Shown piece by piece: positions 1 to 8,653 of a stretch of DNA of 37,164 bases; position 1 is the stretch's first letter; the number at the start of each line of letters is the position of its first letter. Source of the DNA: Telmatospirillum sp. (lineage in GTDB: Bacteria; Pseudomonadota; Alphaproteobacteria; Rhodospirillales; Magnetospirillaceae); the NCBI GenBank assembly GCA_031291415.1, contig JARLJB010000378.1:1-37164 (forward strand), in the 5' to 3' direction. The translations under genes and the position numbers were made by a program. The notes below the pieces were generated by a model that worked only from the letters and a program-made list of their open reading frames with translations, made no database searches and had not been told where the DNA came from.

Positions 1-156
1 CAGAAGCGCCCGAAGGCGTGACTTCTCTCCAAACTCAGACCGGTCTTGGCTCATCGTGGCACCTCCGAACCTTACTGATTCAGAGATTCTTCGTGACGGC
101 AACCCTCAAACTGCCGTTAACCCGAGTTCGGAGCCCTGGGAAATGTACCTGCGCTA
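1..156. other. No recognisable gene
   Basis: The first 156 bases hold no coding sequence I can support. The plus frame starting at base 1 reads six codons to a TGA at 19-21, which could be the tail of an upstream gene; in many alphaproteobacteria acpS or pdxJ precedes lepB. The tail is too short to identify. Confidence 0.4.
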
Positions 157-185
157 TTGACAGGCGCCTTTGGCTAGGGCTTGAT
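157..185 (+). promoter_or_regulatory. Candidate sigma-70 promoter of lepB operon
   Basis: A perfect -35 hexamer TTGACA (157-162) is followed, after 17 bases, by a weak -10 (CTTGAT, 180-185, 3 of 6). It lies about 68 bases before the chosen lepB start. The -35 is convincing and the -10 is not, so this is a candidate only. Confidence 0.4.
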
Positions 186-208
186 CTGCCTTCCTTCGAA
201 AGGCGCCT
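162..208. repeat. 10-bp perfect inverted repeat in the lepB leader
   Basis: AGGCGCCTTT (162-171) is repeated as its exact reverse complement AAAGGCGCCT (199-208), separated by 27 bases. The left arm overlaps the last base of the candidate -35. It could be an operator or an RNA stem in the lepB leader. A related palindrome lies before rpmF (29505-29518). Confidence 0.55.
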
Positions 209-252
209 GCTTCTGGATGGAAGGGCGTATTTTTTTCACAGAACCGCGATCC

Positions 253-1002
253 ATGGGCAATTCACGAAAGAAAACCAGTGGAATAGGCGAGACGGTCAAG
301 ACGATCGTTTACGCTGTCCTTATCGCCCTCGTCGTGCGGACCGTCGCCTTCGAGCCCTTCAATATTCCTTCCAAGTCGATGGTGCCGACCCTTTTGGTCG
401 GTGATTACCTGTTCGTTTCGAAGTATTCCTACGGATACAGCCGACATTCACTGCCGCTCAGTCTGCATGTGTTCGACGGACGGGTGATGGAGCGGATGCC
501 CGAACGCGGCGACGTCGCCGTGTTCAAGGTGCCGTCCGACAACCGGACCGACTATATCAAGCGGGTGATCGGCTTGCCGGGCGACCACATCCAGGTCGTC
601 CACCGGGTTCTTTACATCAATGGCAAGCCGGTGGAACGCAAGCAGATCGACGACTATACCGATCGCGACCCGCGTGGCGGGGCGCAGATCTATAGCCAAT
701 ATGTCGAGACACTGCCGAACGGACGGACCCATCTGATTCTTGAGTATCCCGGCAGCGAAAGTCAGGCCGACAACACGCCGGAATATGTGGTGCCCGAGAA
801 CCATTACTTTATGATGGGCGACAACCGCGACAATTCCCAGGATAGCCGCTATCTGAGCGTTGTCGGCTACGTTCCGGCGGAAAATCTGGTCGGTCGGGCA
901 GAGATCATCTTCTTCTCGACCGATGGAACCGCCGCCCTTTGGGAGCTGTGGAAATGGCCGTGGGCGATCCGCTGGGATCGATTCTTTACACTGATACACT
1001 GA
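253..1002 (+). CDS. lepB: Signal peptidase I
   Basis: Type I leader peptidase, which cleaves signal peptides from exported proteins at the periplasmic face of the inner membrane. From the ATG at 253 the protein has 249 residues. An N-terminal membrane anchor spans about residues 17-33. The catalytic Ser42 lies in the family motif SKSM, the general base Lys103 in DYIKR, and the late motif GDNRDNSQDSRY is intact. Earlier in-frame starts exist (TTG 181, ATG 217). The 253 start is preferred because relatives begin just before the ETVKT stretch, although its upstream Shine-Dalgarno is poor. It heads the lepB-rnc-era-recO-parC run, with rnc starting 13 bases after its stop. Confidence 0.95.
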   Translation: MGNSRKKTSGIGETVKTIVYAVLIALVVRTVAFEPFNIPSKSMVPTLLVGDYLFVSKYSYGYSRHSLPLSLHVFDGRVMERMPERGDVAVFKVPSDNRTDYIKRVIGLPGDHIQVVHRVLYINGKPVERKQIDDYTDRDPRGGAQIYSQYVETLPNGRTHLILEYPGSESQADNTPEYVVPENHYFMMGDNRDNSQDSRYLSVVGYVPAENLVGRAEIIFFSTDGTAALWELWKWPWAIRWDRFFTLIH

Positions 1003-1015
1003 TTGTTGGTTGGCC

Positions 1016-1717
1016 ATGGATCTGCGCCTGATTAACATCTGCCGGGCGCTGGACTACCAGTTTCGCCGTCCGGAGTTTCTGGAAGAGGCGCTGATGCATT
1101 CCAGCGCCTGTACGGCCCGTGGCCGAGGCGCCGCCTCGAGCAAACCTCGTACGTCCAATGAGCGGTTGGAGTTTCTGGGTGATCGCGTTCTTGGACTGAC
1201 GGTCGCCGAGATGCTCTTTTTCCACTTCAACAAGGAAAACGAGGGAGCGCTTGCCCGGCGCCATGCCGCCCTGGTACGTCGCGAGGCATTGGCCCGCGTT
1301 GCGATTACTCTTGGTCTCGATGACGCTCTGGTGATGTCGAAGGGCGAGGAGGATGGTGGAGGGCGTCAGAACCCAACCATCCTGGCCGACGCTTGTGAGG
1401 CCATTTTGGGGGCCGTCTACGCCGATGGCGGCCTCGATGTTGCTCGAACGATCGTTCGGCGGCACTGGGAGCCGTTGATGGCGGAATCGATTACGCCTCC
1501 CAAGGACGCCAAGACCGGGCTTCAGGAATGGGCGCAGGGCCGTGGCAAACCTTTGCCGGTTTATGAGACTTTGGGTGCGGAGGGACCGCAGCACGATCCT
1601 ATCTTCCTGGTTTCGGTAAGCGTCGAGGGATTCGCGCCGCTTACCGGCCGTGGAGCCTCGAAACGGGTGGCCGAACAGGCTGCCGCCAGCGCCATGCTTG
1701 AAAAGGTGACGAAATGA
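1016..1717 (+). CDS. rnc: Ribonuclease III
   Basis: Double-strand-specific endoribonuclease that matures rRNA precursors and trims structured mRNAs. The protein has 233 residues. The catalytic domain carries the signature ERLEFLGDR (residues 49-57), whose Glu49, Glu52 and Asp56 match the metal-binding acids of E. coli RNase III, and a second acidic motif DACEAILGAVY. The C-terminal third is a double-stranded RNA-binding domain beginning near DAKTGLQEW. ATG 1016 is chosen; an in-frame TTG six bases earlier (1010) is possible. The stop overlaps the era start by four bases (ATGA), so rnc and era are probably translationally coupled, as in many proteobacteria. Confidence 0.95.
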   Translation: MDLRLINICRALDYQFRRPEFLEEALMHSSACTARGRGAASSKPRTSNERLEFLGDRVLGLTVAEMLFFHFNKENEGALARRHAALVRREALARVAITLGLDDALVMSKGEEDGGGRQNPTILADACEAILGAVYADGGLDVARTIVRRHWEPLMAESITPPKDAKTGLQEWAQGRGKPLPVYETLGAEGPQHDPIFLVSVSVEGFAPLTGRGASKRVAEQAAASAMLEKVTK

Positions 1718-2622
1718 GCGACATCGAGACCCGTTGCGGCTTTGTCGCGATCGTCGGAGCGCCCAATGCCGGTAAATCGACGTTGGTCAACCAGCTGGTC
1801 GGTACCAAGGTCTCGATCGTCTCGCCCAAGGTGCAGACGACGCGGAGCCGCGTGTTAGGCATAGCCATGCTGGAGGATCTGACGGCTCAGGTAATCTTTA
1901 TCGACACACCGGGTATTTTCCAGCCGAAGCGCCGCTTCGAGCGGGCGATGGTGCAAGCCGCCTGGAGTGGAGCCGCTGACGCCGATCTGGTCGCCCTGGT
2001 CGTCGATGCGGAAAGGGGATTCGATGACAACAGCCAAGGGATCATCGACCGCCTGAAAGCGGCCGGACGGCGCGCCATCCTTGTCCTTAACAAGATTGAT
2101 CTGATCAAGCGGGACCGCCTGCTGGCCCTGACCGCCAAAGGCGATGGGGAAGGGGTGTTCGATCGGGTGTTCATGGTCAGCGCGCAGACCGGCGATGGCA
2201 CGAAAGATCTCCTGGCGTTCTTCGGCGAGGTGGTTCCTCCGGGACCATGGCATTTTCCTGAAGACCAGGTGTCGGATATGCCTATGCGCCTGCTGGCGGC
2301 CGAGATCACCCGCGAGCAGGTGTTCCTGCAACTGCATCAGGAATTGCCTTATGCGGCCACTGTGGAAACCGAACAGTGGCAGGAACGCGATGACGGCAGC
2401 GTGCGGATCGATCAGATCGTCTATGTTCAGCGAGACAGCCAAAAGGCCATTGTTCTCGGCAAGGCTGGTCGGCAGATCAAGTCGATCGGCGAGAAGGCCC
2501 GTGTCGAATTGGAAGAAATCCTTGAGCGGCGGGTCCATCTCTTTTTGCATGTGAAAGTCCGCGAGAACTGGCTCGACGACCGCGAGCACTATCGCGATCT
2601 GGGATTGGATTTCGACGCCTGA
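1714..2622 (+). CDS. era: GTPase Era
   Basis: Essential GTPase that binds 16S rRNA near its 3' end and assists 30S subunit assembly. It has 302 residues. The G1 loop GAPNAGKST, G3 DTPG and G4 NKID are all present in the N-terminal half. The C-terminal KH domain carries VLGKAGRQIKSIG, the RNA-binding segment. The start overlaps the rnc stop by four bases, with AAAAGG about eight bases upstream inside rnc. Length and domain order are normal for the family. Confidence 0.97.
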   Translation: MSDIETRCGFVAIVGAPNAGKSTLVNQLVGTKVSIVSPKVQTTRSRVLGIAMLEDLTAQVIFIDTPGIFQPKRRFERAMVQAAWSGAADADLVALVVDAERGFDDNSQGIIDRLKAAGRRAILVLNKIDLIKRDRLLALTAKGDGEGVFDRVFMVSAQTGDGTKDLLAFFGEVVPPGPWHFPEDQVSDMPMRLLAAEITREQVFLQLHQELPYAATVETEQWQERDDGSVRIDQIVYVQRDSQKAIVLGKAGRQIKSIGEKARVELEEILERRVHLFLHVKVRENWLDDREHYRDLGLDFDA

Positions 2623-2638
2623 CGGCGATTTTGAGGCC

Positions 2639-3352
2639 ATGGATTGGACCGACGAAGGGATTCTGTTGTCGTTGCGGCCACACGGTGAGACGGCCGCGAT
2701 CGCCGTCCTTCTGACCCGCGACCATGGCTGCCATGCCGGTTTGGTTCACGGTGGTGCCGGCAAGGCGGCGCGTGCCGCGCTGCAACCGGGGAATCGGCTG
2801 CAAATTGTCTGGAAGGCACGGTTGGCCGATCACCTGGGGCGGCTGTCCTGGGAATTGGCGGCGGCGAGCGGGGCAGTCTGGCTGCAAGATCCGCTCCGTT
2901 TGGCCGGCCTGTCGGCGGCTTGCGCGATGAGCGAGACAACCATGCCGGAACGCGAACCTCATCGGGCCGCTTACGACGGTCTGGCGGCTCTGCTGGCCAA
3001 TCTCGGGGAGGAACAGTGGCCCAGCCTTTATGCCCATTGGGAGTTGGGGCTGTTGCGCGAGTTGGGCTATAGCCTTGATCTTTCGAGCTGTGCGGCAACC
3101 GGCCGAACCGACGACTTGGCCTATGTATCGCCGCGCAGTGGTCGCGCCGTGGGGCGCGAAGCGGGTCAACCTTACCGTGACCGTCTGCTGCCGCTTCCGT
3201 CGTTCCTTTTGGACCGATCGTTCGGGAGCCGCCCTGACGTCGTGGCGGCTTTGGCGCTGACCGGATTTTTCTTTGAACATCACGTGCTGGGGCCGCATGG
3301 CAGGAGCCTGCCTCCGGCGCGATCACGACTTGTAGATCGGCTTCAGGCATGA
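2639..3352 (+). CDS. recO: DNA repair protein RecO
   Basis: Recombination mediator that helps load RecA onto SSB-coated single-stranded DNA together with RecF/RecR. The 237-residue protein opens with the typical RecO OB-fold start (WTDEGILLSLRPHGE) and continues into the helical domain. I see no zinc-finger cysteine cluster of the Deinococcus type; only two or three scattered cysteines occur. The ATG at 2639 follows TTTTGAGG closely. It sits 16 bases after era, the usual alphaproteobacterial era-recO-parC order, which supports the call for a weakly conserved family. Confidence 0.9.
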   Translation: MDWTDEGILLSLRPHGETAAIAVLLTRDHGCHAGLVHGGAGKAARAALQPGNRLQIVWKARLADHLGRLSWELAAASGAVWLQDPLRLAGLSAACAMSETTMPEREPHRAAYDGLAALLANLGEEQWPSLYAHWELGLLRELGYSLDLSSCAATGRTDDLAYVSPRSGRAVGREAGQPYRDRLLPLPSFLLDRSFGSRPDVVAALALTGFFFEHHVLGPHGRSLPPARSRLVDRLQA

Positions 3353-3388
3353 TCTACTAGATATTGTAATCAGCAGTTGAGGAAGGGT

Positions 3389-5611
3389 ATGACTGAACCC
3401 GCCGTTGATGGCGACGTCAGAGACACGCCGCTTGCCGAAGCCTTAGGTGAACGTTATCTCGCCTATGCCATGTCGACCATCGTTTCACGATCCTTGCCGG
3501 ACGTCCGCGATGGCATGAAGCCGGTTCACCGGCGACTCCTTTACGCCATGCAGCAATTGAAGCTCGACCCCAGCGGCGGCTTCAAGAAATGTGCACGTGT
3601 GGTTGGTGACGTCATCGGTAAGTACCATCCGCACGGCGATGTCGCGGTCTATGACGCGATGGTCCGCCTGGCGCAGGATTTTGCCGTTCGTTATCCGCTG
3701 GTCGAGGGCCAGGGAAACTTTGGCAATATCGACGGCGACAATGCCGCGGCGATGCGATACACGGAAGCCCGTCTGACGGCCGTCGCCATGGCGCTGATGG
3801 ACGGTCTCGACGAGGACGCGGTCGATTTCCGCCCAACCTATGACGGCACCGAGGAAGAACCGGTGGTCATGCCGGCGGCATTTCCCAACCTGCTTGCCAA
3901 TGGGTCCTCCGGTATCGCGGTCGGCATGGCGACCAGCATCCCGCCGCATAATGTGGGCGAGATCTGCAACGCGTTGATCCATCTGATCGATCATTCGGAA
4001 TGTTCGATCGATGATCTTGTCGGCCTGTTGCATGGGCCGGATTTTCCCACCGGCGGCGTTTTGGTGGAGACCCGAGAAGCGATTCTCGAGGCCTATCGGA
4101 CGGGCCGGGGCAGTTTCCGTCTGCGCGGTCGATGGGAGGTCGAGAAACTCTCGCACGGCCTTTATCAGATCGTCGTCACCGAGATTCCCTATCAGGTGCA
4201 GAAATCCAAGCTGATCGAGAAGGTCGCGGAATTACTTGAGGCCAAGAAGCTGCCGCTGCTGGCCGATATCCGCGACGAATCGACAAGTCTGGTCCGCGTC
4301 GTCCTGGAACCGAGAAATCGCACGGTCGAGGCCGAGACGCTGATGGAACAGCTGTTCCGCCAGACCGATCTCGAATTGCGGGTGCCGCTCAATATGAATG
4401 TCCTGGACGCCGATTCTGTGCCCAGGGTGATGAACCTGAAGGAAGTGCTGCAGGCGTTCCTCGATCACCGCCATGTGGTGTTGGTCCGTCGGGCCAACTA
4501 CCGCCTGGGTAAGATCGAGAAGCGTCTGGAGATTCTGGAAGGCTTTCTCAAGGCTTATCTCAATCTCGACGAGGTGATTCACATCATCCGGACCGAGGAC
4601 GAGCCGAAGCCCCGCCTGATGGCCGCGTTCGATCTCAATGATGTTCAGGCCGAGGCTATCCTCAATATGCGATTGCGGTCGTTGCGCCGGCTTGAGGAAA
4701 TGGAAATTCGCGGCGAGCACGACAAATTATCCAAGGAGCGGGACGGAATTCTGTCTTTGCTGTCCGATGACGGTATGCGTTGGCGGAAGATCGCCAAGGA
4801 AATCGATGCGGTAAAGGCCGCGTTCGGCGGCGACGACGCCCTGGGCAAGCGCCGCACCGAACTGGGTGACGCGCCGTCGGCCGTCGTGGTGCCGATCGAG
4901 GCCTTCGTCGAACGCGAGGACATCACCGTTATCTTGTCGGAAAAGGGCTGGATTCGGGCGGTCAAGGGCCATGCCGACAGCCCTGACGATTCGAAGTTCA
5001 AGGATGGCGACCAGCTCAAGACGGCCATCCATACCCAGACCACCGAGAAACTTCTGTTTTTTGCCACCAATGGACGGTTCTTCACCATCGGCGGCGACAA
5101 ATTCCCTCGAGGACGCGGACATGGCGAACCGTTGCGGCTGATGATCGATCTGCCTAACGACGCCGAAATCGCCGCGATCTTGCCCTACCGGGCGGGCGAG
5201 CGGCTGCTGATCGCCTCGTCGGGAGGACACGGGTTCGTCGTCAAGACCGACGAGGTCTTGGCGCAAACCAAGGCCGGCAAGCAGATACTCAATCTCGGCG
5301 AGGGCGAGCAGGCGACGTTCTGCCTGCCGGTGCTGGGCGATTCCGTGGCCGTCGTCGGTGAGAACCGCAAGTTGTTGATCTTTAAATTGGAAGAAGTTCC
5401 GGAGATGACCCGCGGTCGTGGCGTGATCTTGCAAAAGTACCGTGATGGCGGTACGTCGGACATCCTGCTCTTTACGCTGGCCGATGGCCTGTGCTGGAAA
5501 ATGGGTGAGCGGAACCGTTGCGAGACCAATCTTTTGCCATGGCTCGGCAAGCGGGCCACGGTGGGACGGATGCCGCCGACCGGCTTCCCTCGCAACAACA
5601 AGTTCACCTGA
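3389..5611 (+). CDS. parC: DNA topoisomerase IV subunit A
   Basis: DNA-cleaving subunit of topoisomerase IV, which unlinks daughter chromosomes together with ParE. The protein has 740 residues. The winged-helix breakage-reunion domain contains [15 protein letters not shown] and the active-site Tyr124 in [10 protein letters not shown] beta-pinwheel C-terminal domain follows from about residue 490. ParC is preferred over GyrA because of the recO-parC context, the short length, and the absence of a recognisable GyrA box (the GyrA hallmark). ATG 3389 is preceded by GAGGAAGG, an excellent ribosome binding site; the in-frame TTG at 3377 is unlikely. It converges on the LysR gene with only 11 bases between stops and no clear terminator. 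Confidence 0.94.
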   Translation: MTEPAVDGDVRDTPLAEALGERYLAYAMSTIVSRSLPDVRDGMKPVHRRLLYAMQQLKLDPSGGFKKCARVVGDVIGKYHPHGDVAVYDAMVRLAQDFAVRYPLVEGQGNFGNIDGDNAAAMRYTEARLTAVAMALMDGLDEDAVDFRPTYDGTEEEPVVMPAAFPNLLANGSSGIAVGMATSIPPHNVGEICNALIHLIDHSECSIDDLVGLLHGPDFPTGGVLVETREAILEAYRTGRGSFRLRGRWEVEKLSHGLYQIVVTEIPYQVQKSKLIEKVAELLEAKKLPLLADIRDESTSLVRVVLEPRNRTVEAETLMEQLFRQTDLELRVPLNMNVLDADSVPRVMNLKEVLQAFLDHRHVVLVRRANYRLGKIEKRLEILEGFLKAYLNLDEVIHIIRTEDEPKPRLMAAFDLNDVQAEAILNMRLRSLRRLEEMEIRGEHDKLSKERDGILSLLSDDGMRWRKIAKEIDAVKAAFGGDDALGKRRTELGDAPSAVVVPIEAFVEREDITVILSEKGWIRAVKGHADSPDDSKFKDGDQLKTAIHTQTTEKLLFFATNGRFFTIGGDKFPRGRGHGEPLRLMIDLPNDAEIAAILPYRAGERLLIASSGGHGFVVKTDEVLAQTKAGKQILNLGEGEQATFCLPVLGDSVAVVGENRKLLIFKLEEVPEMTRGRGVILQKYRDGGTSDILLFTLADGLCWKMGERNRCETNLLPWLGKRATVGRMPPTGFPRNNKFT

Positions 5612-5622
5612 TCGGATGGGAG

Positions 5623-6591
5623 CTATAATTGGCCGACTGTCTTATCCCGCTCCTCTACATTTCCGGCATGCCGATCGCGCGGGTCGAGGAGAGGATACGA
5701 GCGGCCCTTCAGAAAACCGATGAACGCGCGCAATGCCGCTGGTTGGTGACGACGGCTCGGAAAGTAGAGATAAAGCGCCTCGATGGGCGTCGACCATGCG
5801 GGCAGGACTCGTGATAATTTTTCAGCCTCAAGGAGGTCCGACACGCTCGCAACCGGCGCGCTGCCGATACCTAACCCCCTTACTGTCAGCTCGATCTGGG
5901 AGGCGAGATCGTGAACGATCGTCACCGCTGGCGGGGCCATCTGCACGGTTTCGCCGGCGGATTGCAAGATCCAAGGCTTGATCAAGCCGGTGGTCTGACT
6001 GCGGCACACCACAGCGCGATGATTGAGCAGATCACTTGGGCGGTTCGGCATCGATCGGGCACCAAGGTAGGCCGGTGAGGCGACGAGAACCGCTTCTGAG
6101 CTGGGCGCGACAGGGACGGCCACCATGTCCTTCGCCAGCAGATCACCGTAGCGCAATCCCGCGTCAAAGCCCCGCTCGACGATGTCGATCATGCGTCCTT
6201 CAACCGCGATCTCGACGTTCACGTCAGGATAGGCGTCCTGGAAAGCCGCCAGTGCCGGAGCAATGAGCAGGTCGAAGGGCGCGCGTGGCATGCTGAGGCG
6301 CAACTGGCCGGTTGGCCGGCCACCCCGTCCCGCGGCCTCCTCCGCGGCTTGCCTCAATTGCGACAGGGCAGGCGCTGCCGCCAGGAGATAGTCGGCGCCT
6401 GCGTCCGTTAAACTGAGACTGCGGGTCGAGCGGCGGAGGAGCGGCGTACCGAGCCGCTCTTCGAGACCGCGGATCGCTTGGCTGGCCGCGGATGGCGAGA
6501 TGCCAAGTTGCCTCGCTGCTTCGGAGAAGCTGCCGGCTTCGACGACGGCGACAAACACGGGAACGCCTTCGAGGATATTTTTCTGTCGCAA
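5623..6591 (-). CDS. LysR-family transcriptional regulator
   Basis: DNA-binding regulator of 322 residues with a LysR-type N-terminal winged helix-turn-helix (SFSEAARQLGISPSAASQAIRGLEERL split across residues about 20-47) and a two-lobed effector-binding domain (RLSMPRAPF onward). The start is TTG at 6591: a stop lies upstream in the same frame, and GCAGGA sits about seven bases before it. It is divergent from the hydrolase at 6676, the classic arrangement for a LysR regulator and its target, so it probably controls that gene and itself. The last residues run to within 11 bases of the parC stop. The ligand is unknown. Confidence 0.92.
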   Translation of the reverse strand: MRQKNILEGVPVFVAVVEAGSFSEAARQLGISPSAASQAIRGLEERLGTPLLRRSTRSLSLTDAGADYLLAAAPALSQLRQAAEEAAGRGGRPTGQLRLSMPRAPFDLLIAPALAAFQDAYPDVNVEIAVEGRMIDIVERGFDAGLRYGDLLAKDMVAVPVAPSSEAVLVASPAYLGARSMPNRPSDLLNHRAVVCRSQTTGLIKPWILQSAGETVQMAPPAVTIVHDLASQIELTVRGLGIGSAPVASVSDLLEAEKLSRVLPAWSTPIEALYLYFPSRRHQPAALRAFIGFLKGRSYPLLDPRDRHAGNVEERDKTVGQL

Positions 6592-6675
6592 TCTATCCTG
6601 CTTTGAAGTTTTGCTTCAGATTTCATACGTGATTGCTGGGCTAATAGCCATCATCCGGTCGGCGTAGGATTGCGA
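6592..6675. promoter_or_regulatory. Divergent promoter/operator between LysR and hydrolase genes
   Basis: This 84-base gap must hold both promoters. It contains a dyad, TGAAG (6604-6608) and CTTCA (6614-6618) five bases apart, of the kind LysR proteins bind. A TTGAAG hexamer (6603-6608) within it could serve as a -35 for the hydrolase, but no good -10 follows. The dyad lies 13 bases upstream of the LysR start codon, so autorepression is plausible. Confidence 0.4.
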
Positions 6676-7578
6676 ATGGTCACGATCCAACACCCTTCCG
6701 CTCAAGGCCCGATCCCGATCGAGCATTCATTCCGGAAAGTGAATGGCGCGACGCTGCATGTCGCCGAAGTCGGCGCTGGACGCCCGCTGTTGCTGCTGCA
6801 TGGTTGGCCGGAATTCTGGCTGACCTGGGAGCCGGTGATGGCACGCTTGGCCGATCGCTTTCGGTTGATCGCTCCGGACCTGCGAGGCTTCGGCGATAGC
6901 GACAATCCCAGCGGCACTTTTGGCGCCGACGACCAGGCGCGTGACATAGTGGCTCTTCTCGACACTCTCGAGCTCAATCGCGTCGGTCTTGTTGGACACG
7001 ATATCGGCGGCGCGGTCATTCAAGCGCTCGCGCGGATGGCGCCCGATCGCTTCGAGGGGCTTTTCTTCTTCGATTTCGTATACCCGGGCATCGGCCCCCG
7101 GTTCGGGACACCCGATCGACTGCGAGACATCTGGTATATGGCTTTCCATGAGACCGAACTCGCGCCCGCGCTGATCGGCGCCACGCCTGAGACCGTCAGG
7201 CTCTACATCACCCATTTTCTCAAGCATTGGTCGTACAGAAAGGAAGCCTTCGATCCCGTGCTCGACCGCTTCGTAGAGAATTATCAGAAGCCCGGCAACG
7301 TGACCGGCAGTTTGGAACACTATCGCGCGTCGGCGCCCGGACGACTTGCGATGTTGAGCGGCAGAGCGGCTTTGCTGCCACCGATCACACACCCGACCTG
7401 TGTCCGCTGGGCCGAGCACGATCCGATGTTCGACTATGAATGGACTGACCGTCTCCATGAGACGTTTCCAGATCTCGATCTGGCTCTGTTTCCTGGCGTT
7501 GGCCATTTTCCGCATCGCGAGGATCCGGATCGCGCGGCAGCCGAGATCGCACGTTTCTTTGACAGGCTGCCCTGGTGA
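6676..7578 (+). CDS. Alpha/beta hydrolase, epoxide hydrolase-like
   Basis: Soluble alpha/beta-hydrolase of 300 residues. The nucleophile elbow is GHDIGG with Asp109, as in epoxide hydrolases and haloalkane/fluoroacetate dehalogenases, rather than a serine. The oxyanion motif HGWPE (His42 onward) is the HGxP form typical of epoxide hydrolases. The catalytic His277 lies in GVGHFPHRE, and an acid is likely in EHDPMFD. The substrate is not readable from sequence; an epoxide or a haloacid are both possible. ATG 6676 follows GTAGGA at six bases, making it better than the TTG at 6670. It is divergent from the LysR gene, and its TGA overlaps the GTG of a short downstream ORF. Confidence 0.85.
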   Translation: MVTIQHPSAQGPIPIEHSFRKVNGATLHVAEVGAGRPLLLLHGWPEFWLTWEPVMARLADRFRLIAPDLRGFGDSDNPSGTFGADDQARDIVALLDTLELNRVGLVGHDIGGAVIQALARMAPDRFEGLFFFDFVYPGIGPRFGTPDRLRDIWYMAFHETELAPALIGATPETVRLYITHFLKHWSYRKEAFDPVLDRFVENYQKPGNVTGSLEHYRASAPGRLAMLSGRAALLPPITHPTCVRWAEHDPMFDYEWTDRLHETFPDLDLALFPGVGHFPHREDPDRAAAEIARFFDRLPW

Positions 7579-7760
7579 CAGCGGAGGGCGGGCGCGAGGG
7601 CCGCGACGAGGAACCGGACCCGCGAGCGAAGAGCGCGACGGTCCTCGGCGATCGCGCTATCGGCCTGCTGGCGGTCGCCTCGGCGGTCGCCGTTTGGTAT
7701 TACCCGACGGGCCTGCCGTTCTCGTCGAGTTTCAGGGGGCGCCAGCCCGCCGGGCCATAG
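7575..7760 (+). pseudogene. Short coupled ORF, probably a truncated gene
   Basis: A GTG start overlaps the hydrolase stop by four bases (GTGA), the mark of a real coupled cistron. The ORF is only 61 codons long and runs tail-to-tail into the end of bpt, overlapping it by about 60 bases. It shows a charged N-terminus and then a membrane-like stretch (IGLLAVASAVAVWYY, about residues 29-43). This faintly recalls the first helix of small TctB-type transporter subunits, but I cannot establish homology. The likeliest reading is the 5' remnant of a third cassette gene cut off at the junction near 7700. It could also be a chance ORF. Confidence 0.35.
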
Positions 7761-8446
7761 GCCTCAAGCGGTGTGAAGCGGGCCTTGTAGGACATTTTGC
7801 CGCTATCGGCGATCCAATAGCCGAGATAAACATAAGGCAGGCCGCGGCGGCGGGATTCCTCGATCAGCCACAAGATCATATGGCTGCCAAGACTTGCCGA
7901 CGGGGTGTCGGGGTCATAGAAGCTGTAAACGGCGGAAAGCCCGTCTGTCATGCGGTCGGTCAAGACCACCGCCTTCAACTGGTTGTCCTGGTTGCGGAAT
8001 TCCACCAGGAAGGTCTCGATCGGGCTGTCCTCGATCATCGACCGGTAGTCGTAGAATCCCATAAGCGCCATGTCGCCGCCCGCATGCCGCGATTCTTGAT
8101 AACGGGCAAACAGCCGATATTGTTCAGCTGTCGCCCGTGCCAGGGACTGACGAGCCACAAGACCGGCGTTCATCTTGATGATCCGGCGCATGGTTCTCTT
8201 GGGACGGAACTCATCGACCAGGATCCGAACTGGAATGCAGGCATTGCAGCCGGGGCAGGCTGGCGTGTAAGCGATCGAATGACTGCGTCGGAATCCGGCG
8301 CGCGACAAAGCCTCGTGAAGAGCTTCGGCGTCGGGGCCGGACAATTCGGTAACGATCTTGCGTTCCTGCCGATCAGGTAGGTACGGGCAGGGCAGCGGCG
8401 CCGTTGTGAAAAAGAAATGGGGCCGCTTCAGCGCAACGTGATCCAT
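7700..8446 (-). CDS. bpt: Aspartate/glutamate leucyl-transferase
   Basis: Leucyl-tRNA--protein transferase of the Ate1-like Bpt family, which adds Leu to proteins with N-terminal Asp or Glu and so feeds the ClpS/ClpAP N-degron pathway. The older annotation is arginyl-transferase (ate). The protein has 248 residues. The N-terminal cysteine motif (PCPYLP near residue 19) and the CPGCNAC cluster near 64-70 are conserved family marks. The C-terminal acyltransferase part contains SFYDPD, LGSHMILW and YLGYWI. ATG 8446 follows CAGGAGG. In relatives bpt lies near parC and hemB; here both intervals are filled with other genes. Confidence 0.92.
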   Translation of the reverse strand: MDHVALKRPHFFFTTAPLPCPYLPDRQERKIVTELSGPDAEALHEALSRAGFRRSHSIAYTPACPGCNACIPVRILVDEFRPKRTMRRIIKMNAGLVARQSLARATAEQYRLFARYQESRHAGGDMALMGFYDYRSMIEDSPIETFLVEFRNQDNQLKAVVLTDRMTDGLSAVYSFYDPDTPSASLGSHMILWLIEESRRRGLPYVYLGYWIADSGKMSYKARFTPLEAYGPAGWRPLKLDENGRPVG

Positions 8447-8653
8447 GGGTTCGGCTAGCCTCCTGTTGCCGCCAAACGTGTCATTGCCGCGATTGCCACC
8501 CCTCCCGTCGGCATGCGGCGGGAGACGAGGATATCACGTCAACAGCCATAGCGTGGACGAAACAAGAGCGTTCGCCAAGTGCGCCGTGAATTTTCCGGCT
8601 CTATCTCAATAAAGTAGAGCGAGATTCAGACTTTAGGATCCTCCCGGATATGC
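8447..8653 (-). other. motB-bpt intergenic region with hairpins
   Basis: About 200 bases separate motB from bpt, both on the minus strand. Two imperfect stems can be drawn: CTCCCG/CGGGAG (8502-8524), and GCTCTA/TAGAGC (8598-8620) just after the motB stop. Neither is followed by a T-run, so neither is a convincing intrinsic terminator. A minus-strand TTGACG lies between the two stems and could be a -35 for bpt, without a good -10. Confidence 0.3.

Noticed and set aside
18-404. 128-codon plus-strand open frame
   Set aside because: Overlaps lepB in another frame and has no family features; the composition looks like a shadow of lepB and its leader.
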